64,000 bases of DNA from Notolepis coatsorum (GCA_963971535.1 CAXASK010002027.1:16001-80000); one strand, 5' to 3'. Positions 8,921 to 19,292 are shown, counted from the first letter of the stretch. Notes: generated by a model not told the origin, from the sequence alone. Made by a program: numbers and translations.

Positions 8921-10287
8921 ATGGCAGAAGGTGGGAATACAGATGTGGTAGTAGAGATGGACTTGGATGGGGGGGGGGGGAATTTTACAACCGGCTCTCA
9001 GAGACGGAGGCAACAGGACCAGATCCCGTAACATTTGAAACTCCACAGCTTACCTCCACGAGGTACGTGAATCGTGTTAGAGTGTTAGAGTGTGTGGACC
9101 GTGCCGGGCCAAGTCAATCACCAGTTAGTGAGCGACTAGCAGGTGAACAGCCAGAGTTAAGTGCGCTCATCACACAGCTGGCAGAAAAGATTGGCGAGTC
9201 CATCACAGCTAAGCTGCAGTTTAGCAGGAGCACAGACACCATTAGGTCTATTGAGCGCCCCTCAGAGGTGACAGTGCCACACCGAATAGTCGTGCACTCA
9301 GACGCCAGAGAGCCCCCTATATTCAGGGGTGATAATTCAGACAAATTCACTGTTTATGAGTGGGAGAATTTGGTTAGCTCATACATGAGGAAACGAGCCA
9401 CTCCAGTTAGTGAGCAATCACAGGAGATTCTATCTAAGCTCATGGGTAAAGCAGGGGATGTGGTAAGGATAAAGTTGCGTAACAACAAGTCTATTGACCA
9501 CACAAGGAACCCTCACATGATTTTTGACATACTAAAACAACATTTTAGTGAACTCTCATACTCGAGCATGCCCCTGGCGGACTTTTATAGTACACTACCA
9601 AAGCCTGGTGAAGATGCTATGGAGTTTTGGATCAGGTTAAATAGGACAGTAGAAGTAGCTGATGAGTGTTTGAGGAGGCAAGGCCGTAGTATCGAGGACC
9701 CGAGTCACGAGGTCAGCATGATGTTTATCAAACACTGCCCTGATCAGTCATTGGCTAATGTTTTTAAATTCAAGTCTGCTGGGCAATGGTCTGCTTGCGA
9801 GATCCAGGAGAGACTCGATGAGCACATGCAGGACAGGAAGTCTCGAACTGCTGCAGGTGGACAGTTTGAATTAGGTACGGTAGAGCGCAGGGTTCGTTCC
9901 CAGTGTCATGTGCCTATAGTCAGTGACGCACCAGTATTGAGTGCAACAGCCTCGGTGTTTCCGGCACCGTCCCCAGCACCCACAGATGGTTCCGGAGGTG
10001 GCCATGACTACATGAGGAGTCTAGTGGGTTTGTTAGACCGCCTAGTTACAGTGCAGACTCAGGTGCCAGCCAGCGCCACAGCTCGGGTGCCTGACACACA
10101 GCGCCGGTTGTGCAGAGTTTGTAACTCTCCTGACCATTCCACTCTTTCCCACTGCAGAGGGGAGAACAGGTGTCTAGCATGTTTGTCTCCTGGTCATTGG
10201 AAGAGGGATTGTCCTCAGCAGCACAACCAGCGGCAGACTCCGCCCGGTGACAGCACTGGTGGTCAGTCTCGTCCTTTAAACGACTAA
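8921..10287 (+). CDS. gag: Gag polyprotein of Gypsy element
   Basis: Structural Gag that would bind and package the element RNA. From 9067 the frame is open for 406 codons. A likely natural start is ATG 8921, but a run of 12 G at 8969-8980 shifts that ATG out of frame; 10 or 13 G would restore it. The central part has capsid-like text (FRGDNSDKFTVYEWENL...DFYSTLPKPGEDAMEFWIRL). The C terminus has a cysteine cluster, CRVCNSPDHSTLSHC, and a canonical CCHC knuckle, CLACLSPGHWKRDC (C-x2-C-x4-H-x4-C). The stop TAA at 10285 is preceded by a slippery site, so pol is expected as a Gag-Pol fusion. Confidence 0.85.
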
Positions 10288-10315
10288 ACTCACACCTAGA
10301 GAGGGGTGGTGTGGG
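10275..10315 (+). promoter_or_regulatory. -1 ribosomal frameshift signal (UUUAAAC plus stem-loop)
   Basis: The heptamer TTTAAAC (10275-10281) sits in the gag frame as T TTA AAC, followed by GAC TAA. Slipping back one base enters the pol frame, which is open from well upstream through the site. Seven bases downstream, CTCACACC (10289-10296) can pair with GGTGTGGG (10308-10315) around an 11-base loop. Both slippery sequence and spacing match established -1 frameshifting rules. Confidence 0.8.
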
Positions 10316-12377
10316 TGGTATGGATGAAACCCTCACTGATGTCTCTGATCTTGCTCACGTGTATGAAGACAAGTGTGCCAAAGCACCTAAGGGTTCTCGT
10401 ACGATCATTCAAGCAACTCAAAAGATTCAAGCTTTCAGTGACCTGTTTTATGCTTCAGTCCTTGTCAACCAGAGTGTTCAGCTTAGAGGCATGTTGGATA
10501 CTGGCTCTATGTCGTGCAGTATCAGTGAATATGCAGTGGAGAAGCTCCGCTCTGGGGGTGTTTTACCTGGGAAGCAGCAGCCTGAAGAAAATATTGTTTT
10601 GATTGGCTGTGGTGGTCTGGAGACGAGGCCTGATGGGTTTTATGATTTAGGCATGCAGCTTTATGGGGTCCCCTTTACTGTACCCACGTTGGTCGTGCCC
10701 GGTCAACATGATGACCTGATAGTTGGCACGAATGTCCTTAAACATGTTACCCACGTCCTGAAGGGTGGTAGTGAGTACTGGGATCTCGCATCGAGACCAG
10801 AGCCTCAGTCAAGTCCGGAAGTGGAGCAGTTTCTGTCCATGTTTACTAATGTGGAGCGCTGGAGGGGCGGTACGGTTCCCGAGAAAATTGGTACTGTGAA
10901 GCTCACCCAGGCCGTGACGCTCCTACCGAGACAGGAGCACTTAGTCTGGGGCAGACTCCCCGCTAAGGTGCCTATGTCACCTGGGAGCACTGTAATCGTG
11001 GAGCCAACAGACTCCAAGGCTATGCCACGAGGCGTTCTTGTGGGTCGGCTCGTTACACCACTCTGGGGAGATAGGTGGGTGCCCATGACTGTTGTCAATC
11101 CGTCTGACAAACCTATCACACTGAAAAGGAATTGCAAGTTGGCTGATGTTTCAGTGTGTTTGGCGATTGAGGACTTAGATGCTTTTCAGGGACTGCAGGC
11201 AGTTTCGGAAAGGCGAGAGCCTGACGCCCCTGGTTGTGCCGGTCCTTCGGCCCCGCCGGCTAGGAGTTTGTCAGAGCTCGGGCTCGGTGACATTGACATC
11301 AGTTCTTGCCAGGTCAGTGGAGCCTGCAGGTCTCAGCTTGAGCAGTTGATAATTGAATATAGCGACATCTTTTCCAAGGACTCGTTAGACTGTGGTGAGG
11401 TCAAGGGATACACTCATCGCATCCGTCTTGTGGATGAGCGCCCCTTTCGATTGCCCTACAGGAGGGTCCCCCCGGCTCACTATCAGAAGCTGAGACAGGT
11501 TCTCACTGATATGGAGGAAAAGGGGATTATCAGGAAGTCCTCGAGTGAGTACGCTTCACCTCTTGTAATGGTCTGGAAAAAGGACGGGGGGGTTCGGATC
11601 TGCACTGATTTCAGATGGCTGAATGCGCGCACCTTGAAGGACGCTCACCCCCTGCCACACCAGTCTGATTGTCTTGCCGCGCTTGGGGGCAATTGCCTCT
11701 TTAGTACGATGGATCTCACCTCTGGCTTCTTTAACATCCCAATGCATGAGGATGACAAGAAGTACACGGCTTTCACAACCCCCCTCGGGTTGCATGAGTA
11801 CAATCGCATGCCACAGGGTCTATGTAATAGCCCTGCAGCCTTTATGAGAATGATGACTGGAATCTTTGGGGATATGAACTTCACAAAACTGTTGTGTTAC
11901 CTTGATGATCTCCTGGTCTTCGCGCCGTCAGAAGATGAGGCCCTGTCTAGGCTCCACACCGTGTTTCAGAGGTTGAGGGAGAACAACTTGAAACTGGCTC
12001 CCAAGAAGTGTCACCTTCTGCAGCAGGAGGTTAGGTTCTTGGGCCATGTGGTCGGTGGTGGGGGCGTGTCTGTTGACCCCTCCAAGGTGGAGGTTATCTC
12101 CAACATGACAGTACAAGATCTCATGGAAGTTGATGGGTGCACACCCTCTGTCCGTAGGATCAGGTCGTTTCTTGGGATGGTATTCTATTACCAGCATTTC
12201 CTCCCAAACTGCTCTGCTGTTGCGAAGCCATTGTTCGCCCTTACGGCTGGACAAAAGAGGAAGGGGAGGTCCCCTAAGGACAAGAAACCACCTGGCAGCT
12301 TTCGTAGGCTCACCCCTGCCGACTGGACATCGGTTTGTGGGGAAGCTTTCGACAGGCTGAAAACACCCAGATTTTGA
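10281..12377 (+). CDS. pol: Pol N-terminal part: protease and reverse transcriptase
   Basis: In the -1 frame relative to gag. An aspartic protease motif LDTGS lies near 10497. The RT follows, with recognisable blocks FSTMDLTSGFFNIP, MPQGLCNSPAAF and the active site YLDD at about 11898, then FLGHVV in the thumb. After RLKT the frame runs into TGA at 12375-12377. The RNase H text (PDFEEPFVLSVDAS) continues immediately in a different frame. Compared with related Gypsy elements, several residues between RLK and the PDF motif are missing, so a small deletion not divisible by three is the likely cause. The Pol is therefore broken between RT and RNase H. Confidence 0.85.
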   Translation, partial: RLNSHLERGGVGGMDETLTDVSDLAHVYEDKCAKAPKGSRTIIQATQKIQAFSDLFYASVLVNQSVQLRGMLDTGSMSCSISEYAVEKLRSGGVLPGKQQPEENIVLIGCGGLETRPDGFYDLGMQLYGVPFTVPTLVVPGQHDDLIVGTNVLKHVTHVLKGGSEYWDLASRPEPQSSPEVEQFLSMFTNVERWRGGTVPEKIGTVKLTQAVTLLPRQEHLVWGRLPAKVPMSPGSTVIVEPTDSKAMPRGVLVGRLVTPLWGDRWVPMTVVNPSDKPITLKRNCKLADVSVCLAIEDLDAFQGLQAVSERREPDAPGCAGPSAPPARSLSELGLGDIDISSCQVSGACRSQLEQLIIEYSDIFSKDSLDCGEVKGYTHRIRLVDERPFRLPYRRVPPAHYQKLRQVLTDMEEKGIIRKSSSEYASPLVMVWKKDGGVRICTDFRWLNARTLKDAHPLPHQSDCLAALGGNCLFSTMDLTSGFFNIPMHEDDKKYTAFTTPLGLHEYNRMPQGLCNSPAAFMRMMTGIFGDMNFTKLLCYLDDLLVFAPSEDEALSRLHTVFQRLRENNLKLAPKKCHLLQQEVRFLGHVVGGGGVSVDPSKVEVISNMTVQDLMEVDGCTPSVRRIRSFLGMVFYYQHFLPNCSAVAKPLFALTAGQKRKGRSPKDKKPPGSFRRLTPADWTSVCGEAFDRLKTPRF

Positions 12378-14961
12378 GGAGCCTTTTGTCCTCTCAGTTG
12401 ATGCGTCGTTGGACGGACTTGGCGCTGTGCTGTCGCAGGTACCTCGAGGTGAGTCTAAGGCCAGGCCTGTGGCTTTTGCAAGCAAGACCCTCAGTGCTTC
12501 ACAGCGTAAGTATCCAGCGTATAGACTGGAGTTCATGGCCTTGAAATGGAGCATATGCGAGAAATTCAGCCATTGGCTGAAGGGTCAGAGATTCACAGTT
12601 TGGACGGACAATAACCCGTTGACTTATCTGCTTACGAAGCCAAAGCTTGACGCATGTGAGATTCGCTGGGTGTCTAAACTTGCGGCTTTTGACTTTGATC
12701 TCAGACACCTGCCAGGGAAGAAGAATGTGGTGGCGGACGCTTTGAGTCGTGACCCGTTCGCTAAGCATGTTAGTCAGAGGTTATTGAGGGAGCCGTACCC
12801 GGCTCTTGTGCAGGAAGCGGGGGCAGTTGAGGGGGACTCTGTGCAAGATGTTTTTAGGTACAGTTGTCTGTCCCAGACGGTGAGTAGCTCACTACTCGGG
12901 ATGGATTGTGGGACAGAGGAGATCAGAGCCCTCTGTCAGTCTAAGTGTGATTGGGTTGGTGCTGCTGAGTCCAGAGCGCTGGGTTTGGTTCAGAACATCC
13001 AACATCTGTCTGAGGGTCAAGATGTTTTACCGATGTTTTCAGTTGAGGAGCTCCGGTTGAGTCAGGAACGGGACACATGCATCTCTAGGGTGCTACCCTT
13101 TGTCGCTGTTCGGAAGCGACCATCTAGACGGGAGAGGCACGGCGCTAACCAGAGGGTTCTCAGACTGTTGAAACAGTGGGACAAGCTGGAGGTCCGTGAT
13201 GGTGTCCTGTACCGTGTGACGAGGGACCAAGTGTCCAAGCAGAGGAGAACTCAGTACGTGTTGCCGCTGAGTCTGAGGGACAAGGCATTGTCGGGCATCC
13301 ATGATCTGGCGGGTCATCAGGGCCAGGATCGCACTCTTTCTCTTGCCAGGCAACGTTTTTATTGGCCAGATATGGAGAGGGATGTCAGAGCATATGTCAA
13401 GTGTTGTCAAAGATGTGTGTATGGGAAGTCCCCGGAGCCTGCTGCTCGTGCGCCCCTTGAAAGCATCAAGAGCTCCGCGCCGATGCAGTTAGTGTGTATG
13501 GATTTCTGGTCCGCTGAGGACAGCAATCAGCGGTCAGTGGATGTGTTGGTGGTGACTGACCATTTCACCAAGTTGGCGCACGCGTTCCCATGTGCTAATT
13601 AGACGGCGAAACAAGTTGCCAGGAAGCTCTGGGACAACGTGTTTTGTGTGTACGGGTTCCCTGAGAGAATACACGCAGATCAAGGTGCCAATTTTGAGAG
13701 CAAATTGATTGCTGAGCTCCTCAGGTTGGCGGGAGTGGCCAAATCCCACACAACGGCCTATCACCCCATGGGTAACGGTGGGACAGAACGCTTTAACCGC
13801 ACTCTGGGGAACATGCTCCGCTCTCTCCCGCTTCGGAAGAAGCACCAGTGGCCGCAGCAGGTCCAGACACTCACGTTTGCGTACAATGCCACTGTTCATG
13901 AGACTACGGGTTACGCGCCTTTCTTTTTGATGTTTGGCCGCGTCCCTAGACTACCAGTGGATGTCATGTTCAGGCAGGTCCTGAATGACCCTGGAGTTGT
14001 AGATTACGATTCCTATGCTGGCTCCCTGCTTTCGTGTCTGAAGAGTGCCATGGAGATCGCTCAGAAGCACTCCACTGTTGAGCAACAGCACCAAACCCGA
14101 CAGTACAACAAGCGTGTCAAGGGTACACACCTGTCTGTGGGGGATCGGGTTCTGGTAGCAAATCAGGGAGAGCGGGGAAAACGGAAGTTGGCTGACAAAT
14201 GGGAGGATGGAGTGTATACAGTTGTTGGTGTCAATCCCAGTATCCATGTCTATAGGATTCAGGATGTAGGGGGGCGCACAAGGGTAGTGCACAGGAACCG
14301 TTTGCTGGAGGTCAACTTCTTGCCATTTCCTGAGCTAGAGCAGGGGGAGGACGCCAGTGAGATTGGTCAGGCGTTTGATGACGGAGAGTCCGATGAGGGG
14401 GACTGTGATAGTAGTGACGGTATGGATCCTGCATCTGGAGTTTGGTCTGAGGGCGGTGTTGCACATGACCTGACCGACTCTGTGGAGGTAGAGGGGCCTG
14501 TGGTCTCGTCACTTACAGACTCTTTTGATTCTGTGTTGGCTGTGACAGATGGGATAGAGCAGGTTAGCCCAGTGGCCAGTCCTGCAGGGGCCATTGCTCA
14601 ATGTACACCTGACACACAGGCACAGCACACAGAGGTTCCTCACTCACCTGACATAGTTGTCATAGCTCACACCGATTCAGAGGCAGAGGTTTCTCACTCA
14701 CCTGACATAGTTGTCATAGCTCACACCGATTCAGAGGCAGAGGCTTCTCACTCACCTGACGTAGTTGTCACAGCTCACACTGATTTAGGTACAGGGGTTT
14801 CGCACTCACCTGACATGGGTGTTGCGGTTCCCACTGATTTACACCCTCACGTAGGGGATGATGGTCGGGTTAGGACACGTACAGGGAGAGTAGTGAGATC
14901 AGTGAACAGGTTGATAGAATCTATGGTTCAGATGCCATTTCTGAGAGGGGTGACTGGTTGA
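12378..14961 (+). pseudogene. pol: Pol C-terminal part: RNase H, integrase and repeat-bearing tail
   Basis: RNase H starts at once (SVDASLDGLGAVLSQ, then WTDNNPLTYLL and KKNVVADALSR). The integrase zinc-binding module (GHQGQDRTL...YVKCCQRC) is at 13306-13425, followed by core motifs with D in MDFWS, D in HADQGANF and E in GGTERFNR. A TAG at 13600-13602 interrupts the core between the first and second D; the same frame stays open afterwards to 14961, so this is a single nonsense change, probably from CAG. A GPY/F-like region (ADKWEDGVYTV...VVHRNRLL) is followed by an acidic tail with four copies of an 18-residue repeat. There is no env. Confidence 0.85.
14635..14830 (+). repeat. 54-bp tandem repeat in pol tail
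   Basis: Units encode SHSPDIVVIAHTDSEAEV and variants; two copies are nearly identical and two more diverged. The repeat length is a multiple of three, so the frame is preserved. Confidence 0.9.
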
Positions 14962-15279
14962 GTTGAGGTGGAGGTTAGGGTTCACCAAAGCCAGTTTTTT
15001 TTTCTTTTGTATTGCTGGGTTGAGTAGGTGTCTATCAGACAGCTTTGAGGGCCATGAGTTGTGTGGCGTATCAGGCGTCATATTGATCTAAGGGAATTTT
15101 GAGATCTGATCAATATTTTTATTCTCTGAACCTCTTTTGGGGGTGACTTTTGAGTCGAATGGGGGACTAGGTCCTTTTTCTCTGGTGCCAGGTCTAGGTT
15201 AGTGGTAGACTACCGATATATTTCTTTTCTCTTTGTATGTCCCCCTTGCTCTGCTGACACGGGATGTTGGTGAAATTTC

Positions 15280-15291
15280 AGGAGGGGTGAA
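15280..15291 (+). promoter_or_regulatory. Polypurine tract of Gypsy element
   Basis: AGGAGGGGTGAA directly precedes the 3' LTR, the position where plus-strand synthesis is primed. A non-coding stretch 14962-15279 lies between pol and this tract. Confidence 0.8.
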
Positions 15292-16215
15292 TGTAACCAG
15301 GTCAATTGGACATTGATTATTATTATTATTATTGGGGTTTGAAATGTCACGAAATCCTGTTTATTATTTTATTAAGGATTGAAATGTTATTAAATCCTGT
15401 TTACAAATGTTTAATGTTTACAATTGTTTATTATTTCTTTATACCAAAGGCACTTTTATTTGAACGTAACTTAAGAAAGTTCACGGTCAAGAGCTTTACT
15501 TCCGGTTCACTAGACCAGTTCATTGTCTAGCGAGTACTTTTCCGGTTCTAGTCACTTCGCGCCAGAGCACTCAACCTGAGAGGTACGTTGTCCGTTTGGC
15601 GTGCAGCACCTTGTGTCTTATTATGTCGTATATATTCAGAACAAGAACTGAATGGTTATTATTATTATTAATGATAGCTTGATATTGTTGTTGCAAATTG
15701 TATGGTTAGTTAGAGGCACAATTAGATATTTTAGTTGGTCACAGATAGTAAATTCAATGTTCTTTGCAGGCAGACTTGGGCTATTGTCGACAGGGATTGT
15801 ACAGTGACGCTATTCTTTTGTGGTGCTTCTATCAACCATTTGATACAGGTATGTGTGTTTCTGAGATGTAAATGTATTGTTTTATATTTGGTTGTACAGT
15901 AATTCATGTTATTCACGTTAGCATGTTAAGATGTGGCTAGCTAAAAACCATGCGGTCAACGTAGTGACGTCGCCGGTTTTGCGTGCACTTCGCGCCAGAG
16001 CACTCAACCTGAGAGGCAGACTTGGGCTATTGTCGACAGGGATTGTACAGTGACGCTATTCTTTTGTGGTGCTTCTATCAACCATTTGATACAGGTGGCT
16101 TCCATTGCAAGACCATCCAATAAAAGATTGAACAGTGTTCACGTGTGCCGACTCATCCCTCTCACACAAAGAACACAACGCAAGAAAAGAGTACACACAG
16201 AGAACATCCGTTACA
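15292..16215 (+). repeat. 3' LTR of Ty3/Gypsy-type element
   Basis: 924 bp, offset exactly 7,800 from the 5' LTR. It has the same intron-like block (15583-15769) and spliced leader copy. Followed by target duplicate CTTA at 16216-16219. The near identity of the LTRs indicates recent insertion. Confidence 0.95.
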
Positions 16216-16219
16216 CTTA

Positions 16220-16396
16220 CAAAGAAATCTGAAACCCTGTATTTCAGTGTGGTATACAATGTTTGTAACTCTTCAAATGGTATCTATCCCCCTTTTTGAA
16301 AATATTTATCATATTCATATATAATTTACACACCCCTGGATTTTTTTTTTTAAAACGGCTGGTTTTGTGATATTGCCCTATTTAATATTAGTCTCT
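16220..16396. other. ERV 3' untranslated part between env stop and Gypsy insertion
   Basis: Short AT-rich stretch with no coding potential. On the other side of the Gypsy element it continues at 7491 toward the polypurine tract. Confidence 0.5.
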
Positions 16397-16562
16397 TTAT
16401 GGTTCTTCCTCTTCATTCTCCCAAGGATTTCCTGGAAGAAATGCCTCTACATTCTCCTCATTTTGGACAGGGTGTAATTCTAATGTCTTTTCCCTGATAG
16501 TTGATCTCAAACTCCTATGGCATACTTTCACACAGACCTTGATCAGTATTATTATTAAACTT
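16397..16562 (-). pseudogene. env: ERV env cytoplasmic tail
   Basis: Minus-strand frame from 16562 to a TAA at 16397-16399, ending with an acidic NPWENEEEE-type tail. The L1-like LINE immediately to the right carries the same 16-bp sequence at its other side. Beyond it the membrane anchor of env continues, so this is the end of the same env, cut off by the LINE. Confidence 0.7.
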
Positions 16563-18448
16563 TTTTTTGTATTTAATTTTTTTATTATTTTTTAAACAAA
16601 CACATAAACAAACATGACAACACTCGATAAGATATACAAGCATTAGTTGACAGTGCACATCCAATGAAATCACCATTTAGTGAATTGTCTTATACAGGAT
16701 ATACCCTTAATACCTGTTATCTAAAAACCTACACACATATGCTCTAGCTCGTACCCCCCCTTCCCGGACCCCCCATTGGATAATCCATCCATTATGCCTC
16801 GCTCCTAACCAGACACTACCATTATATGCTAGCTTTTATTTTCTCCACCACTTCTAACCACAATGTCATTTTGGATTCATTGAGACCCAAAATTCTTGCT
16901 GTAGATATTTCTTGATAGATCACATCGAGATATGTAATAATCCAGACCTTTCGGCAAATTTTTTCCGGTTGGAGCCATCGTGATGCTATCAGCTTTTTAG
17001 CCACTGTGATACCCGATAAAACCAATCTCTTTAGCTGTGGATGTACTGCACACTCAAAAACATCATTCAGCAGTAATACAGAGGGGTGTACAGGTATATT
17101 CCAAGTTAAGAGATTTGATAATTGCTGGGTCACCTCTTTCCAGAATATCTTAACTGGTGGGCAGTCCCAGTACATGTGCATAAATGTCCCCTCGTCCCCA
17201 TTTGTACATAAGGAGCATTTGGAGTCTTGTATAAGACCCATTTTTTTCAGTCTTATAGGAGTCAAGTATGTCCTGTGAATATAGTTAAGATTGATTTTTT
17301 GATGGTCCGGGTTCCTTGATGTGAGTCGAACATTTGCCCAGGCTTCTTGCCAATCAAAATCACTTTCCAGGTCTGGTACATCCCTCCTCCAGACGGAGTC
17401 TAGGTGGAGGGTTTCATACGAGGACGTTAGTAATTGATGATAAAAATCTGAAACAAAACCTCTCGATGTCTCTCTTTCATAGAAGAATTTGTGGTATCTG
17501 TGGTGTTCAATTGGTATATTTAATGGAACACCTTGAGACTTCAAACATAACAATAACTGTATGTAAAAAAGATGTGTGGACTTGGTGAGATTACATTTTT
17601 TGCGTATTTCTTCATAACTACAAAAACCCTGTTTGTTAAAAACATCCCCTAATGAGTGTATGCCTTGCTTTTCCCATATAGGGAATCTTATAGGCAGTTT
17701 TCCAATCAAGAGTGCATTGTTATTGAATAAGGGAGTATGATTATGCCATTTATGTGGGTTAGGATATTTCTTTTGTGTTTCACGCCATATCCGGATCGCA
17801 TGAGTAATTATGGGGCCACATTTCCGTTCGCAATGCTTAATTGATAGTTTAGTGTATGCTATGTCCTTCAGTCTATGTGGGGCTACTATATTTTCTTCTA
17901 ATTTTCTCCAGGATACTAATGCTTGGGGATCAAACCATGTTGTCAGTGGTCTTAAAGTGTACGCCTTAAAATAGTGGAAAAAATCTGGAAATGCCATACC
18001 ACCGTCTGCTTTATTTCTCTGTGCGGTGGATCTTTTTATACGTGGTGGTTTGTTATTCCAAATAAATTTGTATGTGGAGGAGTGTAATTTTTTCCAGTAT
18101 CCCTCTGGAGGGGGTAACGGTAGCATTGAGCTGAAGAAGTTGATTCTAGGTAGTACGTCCATCTTAACTATTGATATCCGTGCCTGTACTGAGTTTTTAA
18201 GTTTTGCCCACCTATCAAGGTCGTCTTTGATTTTGTTTTGGATTTTTGTGTAATTGTGCTTCACCGTTTGTCTTATGGTGGGGAATATTTCCACTCCCAA
18301 ACATCTAAAGTGTTTTACCATAGGTATCTCTTCTGGGAGGGTTATATCTTTTTTTGCAGGGGCGTTAAGTGGAAGGAAAGCCGACTTCGGCCAATTTATC
18401 TTAAATCCCGATAAATCTCCAAAGTTCTTAATCAACTTTTTTTTGTAT
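16563..18448 (-). mobile_element. L1-like LINE, 5'-truncated, inserted in env
   Basis: Flanked by a 16-bp target duplication TATTATTATTAAACTT (16547-16562 and 18449-18464). The 3' end, with its A tail (T run on the plus strand), is at the left. It contains the last third of ORF2 plus a 3' UTR of about 260 bp. L1-like because of the C-terminal CSLC...HMYWDC zinc-finger-like motif and the long region after RT. Confidence 0.85.
16822..18435 (-). CDS. L1-like ORF2 C-terminal fragment (537 codons), copy 1
   Basis: Uninterrupted 537-codon frame, which is only the post-palm part of ORF2. It has CLGVEIFPTI, then RINFFSSMLPLPPP, YKFIWNNKPPRIKRS, a W-rich stretch, and a C-terminal C-x2-C-x9-H-x4-C motif (CSLCTNGDEGTFMHMYWDC). 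The endonuclease and YADD-type active site lie in the missing 5' part, so it cannot act alone. The frame is identical to that at 19411-21024, as part of the tandem duplication. Confidence 0.8.
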   Translation of the reverse strand: MIKNFGDLSGFKINWPKSAFLPLNAPAKKDITLPEEIPMVKHFRCLGVEIFPTIRQTVKHNYTKIQNKIKDDLDRWAKLKNSVQARISIVKMDVLPRINFFSSMLPLPPPEGYWKKLHSSTYKFIWNNKPPRIKRSTAQRNKADGGMAFPDFFHYFKAYTLRPLTTWFDPQALVSWRKLEENIVAPHRLKDIAYTKLSIKHCERKCGPIITHAIRIWRETQKKYPNPHKWHNHTPLFNNNALLIGKLPIRFPIWEKQGIHSLGDVFNKQGFCSYEEIRKKCNLTKSTHLFYIQLLLCLKSQGVPLNIPIEHHRYHKFFYERETSRGFVSDFYHQLLTSSYETLHLDSVWRRDVPDLESDFDWQEAWANVRLTSRNPDHQKINLNYIHRTYLTPIRLKKMGLIQDSKCSLCTNGDEGTFMHMYWDCPPVKIFWKEVTQQLSNLLTWNIPVHPSVLLLNDVFECAVHPQLKRLVLSGITVAKKLIASRWLQPEKICRKVWIITYLDVIYQEISTARILGLNESKMTLWLEVVEKIKASI

Positions 18449-18464
18449 TATTATTATTAAACTT

Positions 18465-18871
18465 ATAACAAATATTATTATTATAAGGATAATAATCCAT
18501 TTGACCACTTGTCTAAAAATTTTACCAACCCACTCCCAGAATGAGTTATATACCTCTGCAATCCAAGTGCCAAGGGTATCCAGAACAGGAATTCCATGCT
18601 GTTCATGTAACTCTCTAATGCCTCTATCTGTGTCTGCTAAAACGTCCTGCACTTGGCTCTTTGAGTCGCTGATGTAATAACAACATACTGTGTGAAGTTT
18701 TTTGCACATGGCCCCTGAAGCTGCTAGAATTATGTCTAGAGCCATTCTATTCTCCTGGACCTTATTATCTGTAATAACTATCCTTATACAATGGCTTACG
18801 TTTGCTAGAGGATATACATTAATGGGGCTCCAATCTGCTGAGCAATCTCGATTTTTTGTTTTTTTTGGCAT
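18465..18871 (-). pseudogene. env: ERV env TM ectodomain and membrane anchor, copy 1
   Basis: The frame contains a CX6CC motif (C-KKLHTV-CC) preceded by an ENRMALDIILAASG segment, corresponding to the immunosuppressive-domain/CX6CC region of class I (gamma-like) TM proteins. A tryptophan-containing juxtamembrane stretch and a hydrophobic anchor of about 20 I/V/L/F residues follow. A frameshift separates it from the SU part upstream. Identical to 21054-21460. Confidence 0.7.
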
Positions 18872-19292
18872 TAACGGTTGGGAGCAGTTATGTTGGGTCC
18901 ATGATAAATCTATGATGGCGAGTTTCTCTTAATTCCTGGACCTTCTCTAAATGTGCTTCCACCCGCACTGCAGTTGAGCTTGCTTTTGCTGTACAAATTC
19001 TCTGGTGTACTTGATGATCTGTACAGTTAGTTTCAGCTAATGTCATGTGTATAATGGTAGCGGAGTCCTTTGTTTATATATTCCCTGAAATAGGTTAATC
19101 TGAAAAGGGTTGTTTGCGGCATGACTGCTGGTTTATAGTTTTTGTTAAACACATCTACTAGGTATGTTGCTACTCGCCGTTCCACTCCAATATACCTGTC
19201 TATCTCCCGACCATATTTCATGGTTATTTGTCTGCACTCCTCGGGAGTCCTGCATGTGGCATGGTTTAAATAGGGTGGTGGTGTGTAACAAT
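18872..19292 (-). pseudogene. env: ERV env SU C-terminal fragment, copy 1
   Basis: Duplicate of 21461-21881. A 62-codon open piece (19033-19221) matches the end of the 21622-22077 ORF. It is cut at 19292 by the duplication breakpoint, so the CWIC motif is absent from this copy. Confidence 0.65.

Larger units (their letters stand above)
7492..16215 (+). mobile_element. Ty3/Gypsy-type LTR retrotransposon, full length
   Basis: LTR - PBS - gag - frameshift site - PR/RT/RNase H/IN - PPT - LTR, 8,724 bp, flanked by CTTA. Domain order (RNase H before integrase after RT) and motifs place it in Ty3/Gypsy. It is defective in at least three places (G-run, RT/RNase H indel, integrase TAG) despite near-identical LTRs. 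It was inserted into the 3' part of the minus-strand ERV. Confidence 0.9.
16704..19292. repeat. Tandem duplication unit A (2,589 bp)
   Basis: Repeated head to tail at 19293-21881 with offset 2,589. All open frames in the two units are identical, and I found no difference by eye. The left edge falls inside the LINE 3' UTR (CCCTTAATACC) and the right edge inside env SU (GTGTGTAACAAT). Confidence 0.95.
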
